Positions 14,950 through 22,899 of a stretch of DNA of 64,000 nucleotides are shown one piece after another; position 1 is the stretch's first letter, and the number at the start of each line of letters is the position of its first letter. The position numbers were made by a program, and so were the translations under genes. Origin of the DNA: Sphingomonas hankookensis (GTDB lineage: Bacteria; Pseudomonadota; Alphaproteobacteria; Sphingomonadales; Sphingomonadaceae); the NCBI RefSeq assembly GCF_001619955.1, contig NZ_LQQO01000033.1:1-64000 (forward strand), written 5' to 3'. The notes below the pieces were generated by a model that saw nothing but the letters and a program-made list of their open reading frames with translations, had not been told where the DNA came from and ran no database searches.

Positions 14950-16643
14950 TGAGCGATGCATTGTTCGACGCGATCGTGATCGGGTCGGGAATTACCGGCG
15001 GCTGGGCGGCCAAGGAGCTGACCGAGGCGGGGCTGAAGGTCCTGATGCTCGAACGCGGGGCGATGATCGAACATGGCGCGGGCTATGTGAACGAGACGAA
15101 GGCGCCGTGGGATCTGGAGTTCCGGGGACTGGGCGACGCCGCGCTGTACGAGACCGACTATGCGTTCCAGCGCAAGAACCGGCATTTCACCGAATTCACC
15201 CAGGACCGCTTCGTCAACGACCGCGAGAACCCGTACACGACCGACGGCGATACCCAGTTCAACTGGTGGCGCAGCCACGGCTTGGGCGGACGATCGCTGT
15301 CCTGGGGGCGGCAATGCTATCGCTGGTCGGATTACGACTTCGACGCCAATCGCCGCGACGGGCACGGCACCGACTGGCCGATCCGCTATGCCGATATTGC
15401 GCCGTGGTATGACAAGGTCGAGGAGTTCGTCGGCGTGGCGGGCATGGCGGAGGGGCTGCCGCAGCTGCCCGATGGCCGCTTCCTGCCACCGATGGCGCTG
15501 AACCCGGTCGAGCAACATGTGCGATCGGTGATCGGTGAGCGCTGGCCCGGACGGCGGCTGACGGTCGGGCGCAACGCGAACCTGACCGAGGCCAGGCCCG
15601 ATCAAGGTCGCGCGGCGTGCCAATATCGCTCGATCTGCCCGCGCGGCTGTTCCTATGGCGCCTATTTCTCGACGCAGAGTTCGACGCTGCCGGCGGCGCA
15701 GAAGACCGGCAACCTGACGCTGATCACCGATGCGGCGGTCGAGGCGATCGAGCATGACCCCGCCACCGGCCGCGCGACCGGCGTGCGCTTCATCGATACC
15801 AAGAGCGGCGAGCGCAAACGGGCGACGGCACGAATCGTGTTCCTGAATGCGGGATCATTCAACAGCGTCGGCGTGCTGCTGCGCTCGGCGACCGAAGCCA
15901 ACCCGAACGGCCTCGCCAATTCGAGCGGCGTGCTCGGCACCCATATCATGGACCATGCGCAAACCGTTGCCGGCATCGCGATCATGCCGGGGTTCGAGGA
16001 CCATACCTATTTCGGCAACCGCCCGACCGGCGTCGTCATCCCCCGCTTCCGCAACCTCGGCACCATCGACGGCAACGGACACACGCGCGGCTTTTCCTAT
16101 CAGGGTGGCGCGTTCCGCGCGGCATGGACGCGGGGCAAGCGCGATGCCGGGATCGGCGCGGACTACAAGAACGGCCTGCGCGAGCCGGGTCCGTGGCGGA
16201 TGGTGCTGGTCGCCTTTGCCGATTCGATCCCGCGCGCGACCAACCGCATCACGCTCGACCCGACGGTGAAGGATTCGATCGGCCTGCCCGCGCTGCGCAT
16301 CGCGTTCGAACATGGCGCGGAGGAACGCGCCGCGCTGGCCGATGCGAAGGCGGAAGCCGCGGCGATGCTGACCGCAGCCGGCGGCCATGTGATCATGGGC
16401 CTCGACCAGCCCAGCCCCGGCGGTTCCGCGATTCACGAGATGGGCGGCGCGCGGATGGGCCATGATCCCCGCACCAGCGTGCTGAACAAGTGGAGCCAGG
16501 CGCACGACGTCGCCAACCTGTTCGTCACCGACGGCGCGCAGATGTCGTCCTCGGCCTGCCAGAACCCGTCGCTGACCTACATGGCGCTGACGGCGCGCGC
16601 CTGTGCGACGGCGGTGTCGATGCTGAAGGAAGGCGCGCTCTGA
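14949..16643 (+). CDS. GMC-family FAD oxidoreductase, candidate glycoside C3-oxidising dehydrogenase
   Basis: This 564-residue flavoprotein has the N-terminal FAD motif FDAIVIGSGITGGWAAKEL and ERGAMIEHG. A Cys-containing ACQYRSICPRGCSYGAYF lies near residue 225. The C-terminal GMC block is HEMGGARMGHDP and VTDGAQMSSSACQNPSLTYM, which holds the catalytic His and Asn region. Pairing with a subunit-3 protein is typical of glucoside 3-dehydrogenases, 2-ketogluconate dehydrogenases and related sugar dehydrogenases. C-glycoside deglycosidase acts only on 3-oxo-C-glycosides, so this enzyme is the best candidate for making them. It has no signal of its own and may be exported with its Tat partner. 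Its ATG overlaps the small-subunit stop by 1 nt. Confidence 0.88.
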   Translation: MSDALFDAIVIGSGITGGWAAKELTEAGLKVLMLERGAMIEHGAGYVNETKAPWDLEFRGLGDAALYETDYAFQRKNRHFTEFTQDRFVNDRENPYTTDGDTQFNWWRSHGLGGRSLSWGRQCYRWSDYDFDANRRDGHGTDWPIRYADIAPWYDKVEEFVGVAGMAEGLPQLPDGRFLPPMALNPVEQHVRSVIGERWPGRRLTVGRNANLTEARPDQGRAACQYRSICPRGCSYGAYFSTQSSTLPAAQKTGNLTLITDAAVEAIEHDPATGRATGVRFIDTKSGERKRATARIVFLNAGSFNSVGVLLRSATEANPNGLANSSGVLGTHIMDHAQTVAGIAIMPGFEDHTYFGNRPTGVVIPRFRNLGTIDGNGHTRGFSYQGGAFRAAWTRGKRDAGIGADYKNGLREPGPWRMVLVAFADSIPRATNRITLDPTVKDSIGLPALRIAFEHGAEERAALADAKAEAAAMLTAAGGHVIMGLDQPSPGGSAIHEMGGARMGHDPRTSVLNKWSQAHDVANLFVTDGAQMSSSACQNPSLTYMALTARACATAVSMLKEGAL

Positions 16644-16800
16644 TCCCAGTCTGCTAGCGGGCACATCCCGCCAGGCACCGCAGCGTCGGTGCCGCCCGGA
16701 GTGAAAGAAGATGACCGTTGCCGCATCCGCCCAAAGGCCGCTCGCCGCCGGGGAGCCGCGCGCTCCCCGCCGCTCCCGTACCGTAGCGGAGCGTTAAGTC

Positions 16801-18126
16801 ATGCAGGCGATGCGGGAAGACCTTCCGCTTGCTTCGCCGCCGCTGCGGCGATCGGCCAAGCTCGCTTACGGGCTGGGCGACTTCGGGTTCGGCCTGTCGT
16901 GGAACATGGTGGGCGCGTTCCTGCTGTTCTTCTACACCGATGTCGCGCTGCTGCCGGCGGCGGCGGTCGGCACGTTGCTGCTGGTGTCGCGACTGGCCGA
17001 TGCCGCGATCGATCCGGTGATCGGGGTGCTGGTCGACCGGACGCGTGGGCGCAGCGGACGGGCGCGGCCGTGGTTCAAATGGGGCGCGATCCCATTCGGG
17101 CTGCTGTGCGCCGCGACCTTCTGGATGCCGCCGCTGGGCGAGAATGGCCGGCTGCTCTGGGCGATCGCGACCTTCGCCGCGCTCGGCATCCTGTTTTCGG
17201 CGATCAACATTCCCTATGGCGCGCTGCTGCCGATGATGACCAACCGCAATGGCGAGCGGCTGACGCTCGGCAGCCTGCGCGCCGCCGGCACCGCGATCTC
17301 GGTCATCGTCGCCACCGCCGCGACCATGCCGCTGGTGGGAGCACTGGGGGGTGGCGATCAGCGGCTGGGGTTCCTGATCGTCGGCGGGCTGTTCGGCCTG
17401 ATCACCACCGTGACGACGCTCAACCTGCTGCGCTGTCCCGAACAGGTCCATGCCGTCGAACCGCCGGTCGCCCAGGCGATCTGGCCGCAGGTGCGCGCGA
17501 TGCTGGGCAACCGGGCGTGGAACACCGTGTTCCTGTTCGCGCTGCTCAATTTCGTCCGGTTCGGCGCGGTGCTGGCGATCACGCCGTTCTTCGCGATCAA
17601 CGTACTGGGCAAGCCGTGGATGATCTCGATCCTGCTGCCGGCGGTATCGGGCACGCTGTTGATCGGATCGGTCATCGCCCCGCCCTATTTCAAGCGGCTG
17701 GGGATGCGGCGCGGCAACCTGATCGCGCTGCTGGCGGCATTGCCGCTGTTCGCCGCGCTGCCGCTGGTCGAAGGATCGACCGCCGGGTTCCTGACGCTCT
17801 ACCTGCTGGGATCGGTGCTGCTGAGCATCACCATGACCGCGATCTTTGCGATGGCGGCGGAGGCGATCGAATATCACGAACAGCTGACCGGCACGCGCAA
17901 CGAAGGGCTGCTGTCGTCGGGCATCAGCCTGTCGACCAAGATCGGCATGGCGGTCGGCGGTGCGCTGGTCGCGTTCGGCCTGGCAAGCATCGGCTATGTG
18001 CCCGGCAAGGGCGGCGGCGAGGTCGTAACCGGGCTGCGGTGGCTGTATTATGCGCCGATCGTAGCGTGTCTGGTTGCGCAGATGGTGGTGATCGCACGCT
18101 ATCCGGCGATCGCGCGGCCGGCGTGA
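16801..18126 (+). CDS. GPH-family (MelB-type) glycoside:cation symporter
   Basis: This 441-residue, 12-helix inner-membrane transporter has the GPH signature: KLAYGLGDFGFGLSWNMV, FFYTDVALLPAA, then RLADAAIDPVIGVLVDRT and GRARPWFKWGAIPFG. AEAIEYHEQLTGTRNEGL lies late in the sequence. The family moves glycosides, pentosides and hexuronides with Na+ or H+. This supports a glycoside as the pathway substrate. It lies 157 nt after the GMC gene on the same strand and is probably driven by the operator-controlled promoter at 14256. The ATG at 16801 is used; an ATG three codons later is possible. The gap before it contains two GC-rich hairpins (16674-16693 and about 16750-16772) without a clear T-tract. 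Confidence 0.9.
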   Translation: MQAMREDLPLASPPLRRSAKLAYGLGDFGFGLSWNMVGAFLLFFYTDVALLPAAAVGTLLLVSRLADAAIDPVIGVLVDRTRGRSGRARPWFKWGAIPFGLLCAATFWMPPLGENGRLLWAIATFAALGILFSAINIPYGALLPMMTNRNGERLTLGSLRAAGTAISVIVATAATMPLVGALGGGDQRLGFLIVGGLFGLITTVTTLNLLRCPEQVHAVEPPVAQAIWPQVRAMLGNRAWNTVFLFALLNFVRFGAVLAITPFFAINVLGKPWMISILLPAVSGTLLIGSVIAPPYFKRLGMRRGNLIALLAALPLFAALPLVEGSTAGFLTLYLLGSVLLSITMTAIFAMAAEAIEYHEQLTGTRNEGLLSSGISLSTKIGMAVGGALVAFGLASIGYVPGKGGGEVVTGLRWLYYAPIVACLVAQMVVIARYPAIARPA

Positions 18127-18641
18127 TTTGGGGGCGGCATGCCGTTCCTGCCGGGCGCGATCGGCATGCGTCCATGGTCGTTATTCCCGCGCAGGCGGGG
18201 GGCCCAGCTATGCCACGCACTCTCCGGCGGCGCGGTTGTCGCGTACCCCCGCGCAGGCGGGGGTCCAGGGCCAAACAAAACCATGGCTTGCGAATGTGGC
18301 TCTGGGTCCCCGCCTCCGCGGGGGTACGCCGTATGCTTTGGTTGCCGCGTCAATCGCGCGGTCTGGACCCCCGCCTGCGCGGGGGTACGGGCGGGTCGGT
18401 GGATAGGGAGTGGACTGTCGCAAAGGTCTCGCACAGTCGAAAATCCATGGGCGCACCCGTTTCGTTTCACGTCGCCACACTGACGTTTACGGCCTCCCAC
18501 CTACGCAGGAGTGACGATCGGGGAACTGTCCGGGCAAGCCCCGTTGCAGGTCAGGTCAGGCTTCATCCCTGTCGGACGCGACGTGCTATTACGGGGAGAC
18601 CCCAGCTTTCGCTGGGGTGACGGGCTTTTGGCCAACGAAAT
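18127..18641. repeat. REP/BIME-like palindromic repeat cluster in a convergent gap
   Basis: No credible gene lies in this gap between two converging operons. It holds at least six GC-rich palindromic elements. Two of direct type CCCGCGCAGGCGGGG are at about 18182 and 18242. Two are inverted copies (CCCCGCCTCCGCGGGG at about 18302 and CCCCGCCTGCGCGGGG at about 18362). They are spaced about 60 bp apart and flanked by GTACC/GTACG. A degenerate copy lies at about 18491-18515. A related element of the ACCCCAGC...GCTGGGGT type is at 18597-18625. The layout is like a BIME of REP elements and may act as a terminator or gyrase/IHF site. Confidence 0.75.
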
Positions 18642-18670
18642 GGGGGCGGCGTCCTGTAGGACCCGCCCCC
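18642..18670 (-). terminator. Hairpin terminator candidate after the deglycosidase beta gene
   Basis: GGGGGCGG (18642-18649) and GTCCT (18651-18655) pair with AGGAC (18658-18662) and CCGCCCCC (18663-18670) around a 2-nt loop. The stem is about 13 bp with one bulged C, and lies 22 nt past the beta-subunit stop. On the reverse strand it is followed by ATTTCGTT, a weak T-rich tail. Confidence 0.5.
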
Positions 18671-18692
18671 GCACTCGCGCCGCAAAGGCCCG

Positions 18693-19067
18693 TCAGCGCA
18701 GCGTCAGCGTCTTCGCATCCTTGGTCGTCGGCACGAACGGCAGGTAGGAGATCCGCATCGTCTCGGCCAGCTCGATGCGATGGTCACCGGGCGTCAGTCC
18801 GCCGCTGCGCTTCACGCCGACCACGGCCTTCTCGCCGAAGTTCCAGCGGTCGCCATATTCGCTCTCCATCTGGTCGAGCGTCCAGGTCCGGCCGCGCAGG
18901 GTCACGGTGATGTCGTCGCGCGGCACCGGTTCGCCATCGACGCTGACCGCGACATTCTCGATCATCGAGACGCCGAGGCCGCGATAATAGGGAAGCCGCG
19001 CCTCGATGCTGAAGCCGTCGTCGGTCGCCTTCAGGCTGTCGTCCACGATCATCTTGTTATCGAACAT
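18693..19067 (-). CDS. C-glycoside deglycosidase beta subunit (DUF6379-type)
   Basis: This 124-residue protein contains the pattern I recognise from CarC/DfgB/DgpB-type beta subunits: MIVDDSLKATDDGFS at the N-terminus, RLPYYRGLGVSMIENVAV at 24-41, SVDGEPVP at 42-49, W75 and GGLTPGDHRIEL at 89-100. The family is a small beta-sandwich that packs on the TIM-barrel alpha subunit and closes its active site. Together they cleave the C-C bond between a 3-oxo-sugar and an aromatic aglycone. The start follows AAGGA by 7 nt and lies 11 nt after the alpha-subunit stop, the expected gene order for a fixed complex. It has no signal peptide. It is the last gene of the MFS-alpha-beta operon. Family recognition is from memory of the pattern; no search was run. 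Confidence 0.85.
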   Translation of the reverse strand: MFDNKMIVDDSLKATDDGFSIEARLPYYRGLGVSMIENVAVSVDGEPVPRDDITVTLRGRTWTLDQMESEYGDRWNFGEKAVVGVKRSGGLTPGDHRIELAETMRISYLPFVPTTKDAKTLTLR

Positions 19068-19078
19068 GTCGGTGTCCT

Positions 19079-20083
19079 TCAGGCAGCGATGGCGTTGGTG
19101 GCGGGGGCATCGATCAGGCGCTTCAGCATCTCCTGATGCCGGCGGACCTGTTCGACCGAGTCGACCTCGTACGCGTCCTCGATCCAGCGATTTCCTTCAT
19201 ATTCCGAACAGATATAGCCGTCATAGCCGCCCTGGTTCAGCACGCCCACGATCCTGGCATAGTCGATCGACGGTTCGACCAGATCGGCATCCATCTGATA
19301 GAATTTGCCGTGGATGTGATGGATACGGTGCATGTAATCGAGCATCCGCTTCGGCTCGTAGGCGGCATTGTGGCGCAGCGTTTCGGCCATGGCCAGTGCG
19401 GGTCCGGTGCCGCCCATGTCGCGCACGTTCAGGATGACATATTCGCTCAGGACCCGGTCCTCATACGCCTTCACGATATAGTCGGCGATGTGTTGCGGCA
19501 CGCCGTTGCGGATGAAGCGTTCCTTCCACACCGGCGGAAAGGCGGTGAGGAACATGCCCATGTCGGGCAGAAAGCCCAGCGCATCGCTGCCCGACTTCTC
19601 GAAAGCCTCGGCATGGCGGACGATCCACGGGTGATCGAAATGCAGCGGGGCGTGCACCTCGATCAGCAGCTTGACGCCCTTCTCCTCGGCATAGGGTGCC
19701 GCCGCGACCAGCACGTCGGGGGCGATCGAGACGAGGGCGCGGAGATATTTCACGCCGAGGCGCGCGCCGAAGTCGATGTCCTTGCGGATGCTCGCGACCT
19801 GTTCGTCGAACGGCATCTCGCGGCCCTTGTACCGCTTGTAATCGAGCATGAAGTCGTGGGCGACCGGCACCGCGCCGTACTTCGCGATCAGCTGGTGCCA
19901 TTCGGCGATCTTTTCGTCGGCCACGCCCGCTTCCGGCCAGCCCCAGAAGGTCTGTTCGCCGATCACCTCGATCCCCGGTGCGCCCAGTTCGACGCTGGTG
20001 CGGATGCAGTCCTCCAGCGTCATTTTGCCGAGAAAGGTTTCGTTCTGGTAGCTGTAGAGGCTGACGCCCCGTTTGATCGTCAT
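19079..20083 (-). CDS. C-glycoside deglycosidase alpha subunit (TIM barrel)
   Basis: This 334-residue protein starts MTIKRGVSLYSYQNETF, the KRGVSLYSYQ opening typical of CarB/DfgA/DgpC-type alpha subunits. Candidate metal and catalytic residues fall where the fold requires them: E142 and H144 in LLIEVHAPLHFDHPW, D174 in GFLPDMGMF, H256 and H258 in HHIHGKF, and E294 and E296 in CSEYEGN. The family binds a divalent metal (Mn-type) and cleaves 3-oxo-C-glycosides by an elimination-like route, giving aglycone and an anhydro-keto-sugar. The ATG at 20083 is preferred because AGGA lies 8 nt upstream; an ATG two codons earlier is only 2 nt from it. It is 26 nt after the MFS gene and 11 nt before the beta gene. 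A generic sugar isomerase is the fallback, but the adjacent beta subunit argues strongly against it. Confidence 0.85.
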   Translation of the reverse strand: MTIKRGVSLYSYQNETFLGKMTLEDCIRTSVELGAPGIEVIGEQTFWGWPEAGVADEKIAEWHQLIAKYGAVPVAHDFMLDYKRYKGREMPFDEQVASIRKDIDFGARLGVKYLRALVSIAPDVLVAAAPYAEEKGVKLLIEVHAPLHFDHPWIVRHAEAFEKSGSDALGFLPDMGMFLTAFPPVWKERFIRNGVPQHIADYIVKAYEDRVLSEYVILNVRDMGGTGPALAMAETLRHNAAYEPKRMLDYMHRIHHIHGKFYQMDADLVEPSIDYARIVGVLNQGGYDGYICSEYEGNRWIEDAYEVDSVEQVRRHQEMLKRLIDAPATNAIAA

Positions 20084-20109
20084 GACCATCGTCCTGCAAT
20101 GGGGGTGGA

Positions 20110-21342
20110 TCAGGCGACCGCCGGCTGGGCAGGGTTGTCCCCGCCATGCCGCGTCACCGCGAGAAGGAAGGCCGCGACCGCGCCGACGACGCCGGCCGCG
20201 CCCATGATCAGGAACGCGCCCTGCATCGCGCCCGTCTGGACGCGGAACAGCGACACCAGGAACGGACTGGAGAATTGCCCGAAGAAGAAGCAGGCGGTCC
20301 ACACGCCCATGCCGCGCCCGCGATGTTCGAAGGGCAGCTTGGTCTGTGCCCAGGCGATCAGCGTCGGCACGGCCATGCCGGCGCCGGTCTGCTGCACGAC
20401 CAGCCCCGCGACCATCCAGCGCCAGTCGGGCGCCAGCCCGATCATCGCCAGCCCGCCACCGATCAGCGACAGGAAGATGCCGAGTTGCACCACCGGACGC
20501 GCACGGCCGGTCGCCCAGAAGATCGCCGACCCGACCATGACGAACAGGCTGGGGATGAAGGTCAGCTTGCTCAGTTCCTGCGACGACTGGATGCCGACTT
20601 CGCGGAACGCCATGCCGCCGTTGATGATGAAGACATAATAGAGCGCCGACGCGAACAGCGTGACCGCGCCGATGATCGCGACCGATGCCGCCGGAAAGGG
20701 ACTGCGCGCCGGTTCGGCGCCGATGCCCAGCATCTTGCGTGCGGTGGCGTCGCTGGTCGGCTCATACAGGAACTTGGCAGCGGCGAGGAACGTCGGGAAG
20801 GCGATCAGATAGATCAGGAAGATCCCGTTCCAGCGCAGGCCGGTAAGGAACCCCGACGCCAGGATGACGCCGCTGGCGAGGAACGGTCCGGCCAGCCCCT
20901 GCAGCGTCAGCCAGTTGCGCCGCCCCTTTTCATCCCAATAATCGCCGATCAGCGTATTCATCGTGGTCAGGATCGCGGCTTCGGCAATGCCCAGCAGGAG
21001 CCGCGAGGCGTAGATCGCATTCAGATCGTTCAGGAAGAACGGCGCCGTTCCGAACACCCCGAACAGCAATGTCGCCGCCAGCAGCAATTTGCGCCGGCCA
21101 AACCGGTCGACGAGGATCCCGGCGAACAGCGCGAAGATCGCGATGGTCAGCCCCGGCGCCGACACCATCGCCGGCACCTTCCACGCGGCGGTCGGCTCGG
21201 CGGCGAAATGGTCGATGATCGACGGGACCGCCGGGAACAGCGATACGATGGCGAGGATCGGCAGGAAGCCGGCGATGATGACGGTCAGCCCCTGCCCGAT
21301 GCCCGGGCGGCGTAATCCCATCTGTCCTGTGTCGGCGGTCAT
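20110..21342 (-). CDS. MFS transporter (likely glycoside or aglycone importer)
   Basis: This 410-residue protein has about 12 membrane helices and MFS landmarks: GILVDRFGRRKLLLAATLL between helices 2 and 3, SRLLLGIAEAAILTTMNTL and a conserved cytoplasmic loop GDYWDEKGRRNW. The C-half has PTLIAWAQTKLPFEHRGRG. It opens the operon with both deglycosidase subunits (26 nt to alpha). GGGAGAGGATTCGG precedes the ATG. The operator at 21384-21405 lies 42 nt upstream. I infer import of the C-glycoside or its oxidised form for the cytoplasmic deglycosidase, but export of the aglycone is also possible. Confidence 0.88.
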   Translation of the reverse strand: MTADTGQMGLRRPGIGQGLTVIIAGFLPILAIVSLFPAVPSIIDHFAAEPTAAWKVPAMVSAPGLTIAIFALFAGILVDRFGRRKLLLAATLLFGVFGTAPFFLNDLNAIYASRLLLGIAEAAILTTMNTLIGDYWDEKGRRNWLTLQGLAGPFLASGVILASGFLTGLRWNGIFLIYLIAFPTFLAAAKFLYEPTSDATARKMLGIGAEPARSPFPAASVAIIGAVTLFASALYYVFIINGGMAFREVGIQSSQELSKLTFIPSLFVMVGSAIFWATGRARPVVQLGIFLSLIGGGLAMIGLAPDWRWMVAGLVVQQTGAGMAVPTLIAWAQTKLPFEHRGRGMGVWTACFFFGQFSSPFLVSLFRVQTGAMQGAFLIMGAAGVVGAVAAFLLAVTRHGGDNPAQPAVA

Positions 21343-21383
21343 CCGAATCCTCTCCCTAACCCATCGACCGGTTTGCCGGCTTA

Positions 21384-21405
21384 ATTAGAACTTGCATTCT
21401 GATAC
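21384..21405. promoter_or_regulatory. TetR-type operator, copy 4 (before the MFS/deglycosidase operon)
   Basis: AGAACTTGCATTCTGATA lies in the divergent gap between the MFS/deglycosidase operon (start 42 nt away) and the DHA2 exporter (start 47 nt away). It matches copy 2 at 13509 in 15 of 18 positions over this core. It may control both directions. Confidence 0.7.
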
Positions 21406-21451
21406 GTGGTATCGCCATGACCTGCGACCCTGTCAAGCGAGGATCGATCTG

Positions 21452-22873
21452 ATGGTAGCAAGAGCGGTTTCGGATCGGCTGACCGGCCGGCAGCGCACGC
21501 TGGCGTTCGCGACGGTGCTGGTGGCGTTCGTCATGGACGTGGTCGATTCGACGATCGTCAACACCGCCCTGCCCGCCATCCAGAACGGCCTCGGCGCGTC
21601 CGACCATGTGATGCAATGGGTGGTTTCGGGCTATTTCCTGACCTTTGCCGTGCTGCTGATCGTCGGCGGGCGGCTGGGCGACCTGTTCGGCTATGCGCGG
21701 ATGTTCGTGGTGGGGGTGGTCGGGTTCACCGTCGCGTCGATGGCGTGCGGGCTGGCGACCGACGGCGCCTCGCTGGCGGTCGCGCGCCTCGCGCAAGGGG
21801 CCGCCGCGGCGGTGATGGCGCCGCAGGGTGTCGCCCTGATCCAGTTGCTCTACACGCCGACCGAACGCATCGCGCGGCTGGCGGCGTTCGGCGTCATCGG
21901 CGGGCTGGCGGCGATCGGCGGGCCGGTTCTAGGCGGGCTGCTGATCGAATGGAGTCCGTTGGGGCTCGGCTGGCGCAGCGTGTTCCTGATCAACCTGCCC
22001 TTCGGTATGCTGGCGCTGGTCGCCGGGCTGACCTTGCTGCCACCGGGCCGTTCGGGCCAAGCGCTGCGCCCGGACGTGCCGGGGTCGCTGCTGCTGTTCG
22101 CCGCGCTCGGCGCGCTGCTGCTGCCGCTGATCGAGGGGCGCGCGGCGGGATGGCCGTGGTGGACCGCCGCGCTGGGCCTTGCCAGCATCGCGCTGTGGTG
22201 GGGGTTCTGGCGCTACGAAGGCAGGCGGCGGGCGCGGCTCGGGTCCGCCCTGATCGAGCCGGCGCTGTTCTCCGATCGTAGCTTCCGCATCGGGCTGACC
22301 GCGACCATGGGGTTCGCCATCGCTTCGGGCGGCTTCCTGCTGACCTTCAGCCTGACGTTGCAGCGCGGCCTTGGCTATACGCCGATCGACGTCGCGTTGC
22401 TCCATATCCCCTTCGGTCTGGGGGTCATGGCGGGGATCAGCCAGATCGGACGCAAGGCGCTGCCCCGGCACGGGCGGCGCGTGCCGATCATCGGGGCGAT
22501 CGTGATGGCGGCCGGCTGTCTTGCCACGGCGCTGGCGGTCCGGCTGGCGTTGTCCCCGGCGGGGATCGGTGCGTTGCTGCTGGTCGCCGGGATCGGCATG
22601 GGGAGCCTGAGCGGACCGCTGGGCCCGATCACGCTTGCCCGCGTCGATCGCAACCATGCCGGGGTGGCCGGCGCGATGCACAAGACGGTGCAGCAGATCG
22701 GCGGCGCGCTCGGCACCGCCGTGATCGCGACGGTGTATTTCATGGTCGCGGCAGGTGGCGCGGGCGAATGGATGCCGACGGCATTCCTGGTAACGTCCGG
22801 CATCGTCGCGTTCGACCTGGTGCTGCTGGCGCTGCTGCTGCGCGGCCTGCCCCGGCACCTCTTCGAACGGTAG
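21452..22873 (+). CDS. DHA2-family MFS multidrug exporter
   Basis: This 473-residue, about 14-helix transporter has the DHA2 (EmrB/QacA) signature: VAFVMDVVDSTIVNTALPAI in helix 1, WVVSGYFLTFAVLLIVGGRL, GDLFGYARMFVVG and LGGLLIEWSPLGLGWRSVF. This class exports hydrophobic or cationic compounds with proton antiport, usually as self-defence. GAGG lies about 10 nt before the ATG at 21452; the frame runs back to a TTG at 21392 inside the operator. It shares the operator gap with the deglycosidase operon, which fits efflux of a toxic aglycone. The MBL gene follows after 26 nt. Confidence 0.9.
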   Translation: MVARAVSDRLTGRQRTLAFATVLVAFVMDVVDSTIVNTALPAIQNGLGASDHVMQWVVSGYFLTFAVLLIVGGRLGDLFGYARMFVVGVVGFTVASMACGLATDGASLAVARLAQGAAAAVMAPQGVALIQLLYTPTERIARLAAFGVIGGLAAIGGPVLGGLLIEWSPLGLGWRSVFLINLPFGMLALVAGLTLLPPGRSGQALRPDVPGSLLLFAALGALLLPLIEGRAAGWPWWTAALGLASIALWWGFWRYEGRRRARLGSALIEPALFSDRSFRIGLTATMGFAIASGGFLLTFSLTLQRGLGYTPIDVALLHIPFGLGVMAGISQIGRKALPRHGRRVPIIGAIVMAAGCLATALAVRLALSPAGIGALLLVAGIGMGSLSGPLGPITLARVDRNHAGVAGAMHKTVQQIGGALGTAVIATVYFMVAAGGAGEWMPTAFLVTSGIVAFDLVLLALLLRGLPRHLFER

Positions 22874-22899
22874 ATGCGGCGGGCAAGGAGGAGACGACC

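Noticed and set aside
18182..18390. CRISPR array suggested by regularly spaced GC repeats
   Set aside because: The repeats alternate in orientation, are themselves full palindromes of the REP type, and there are no cas genes.
16689..18620. 643-codon + strand frame overlapping the GPH symporter in another frame
   Set aside because: The symporter frame has clear membrane helices and family motifs. The other frame is Arg- and Gly-rich and runs into the repeat cluster.
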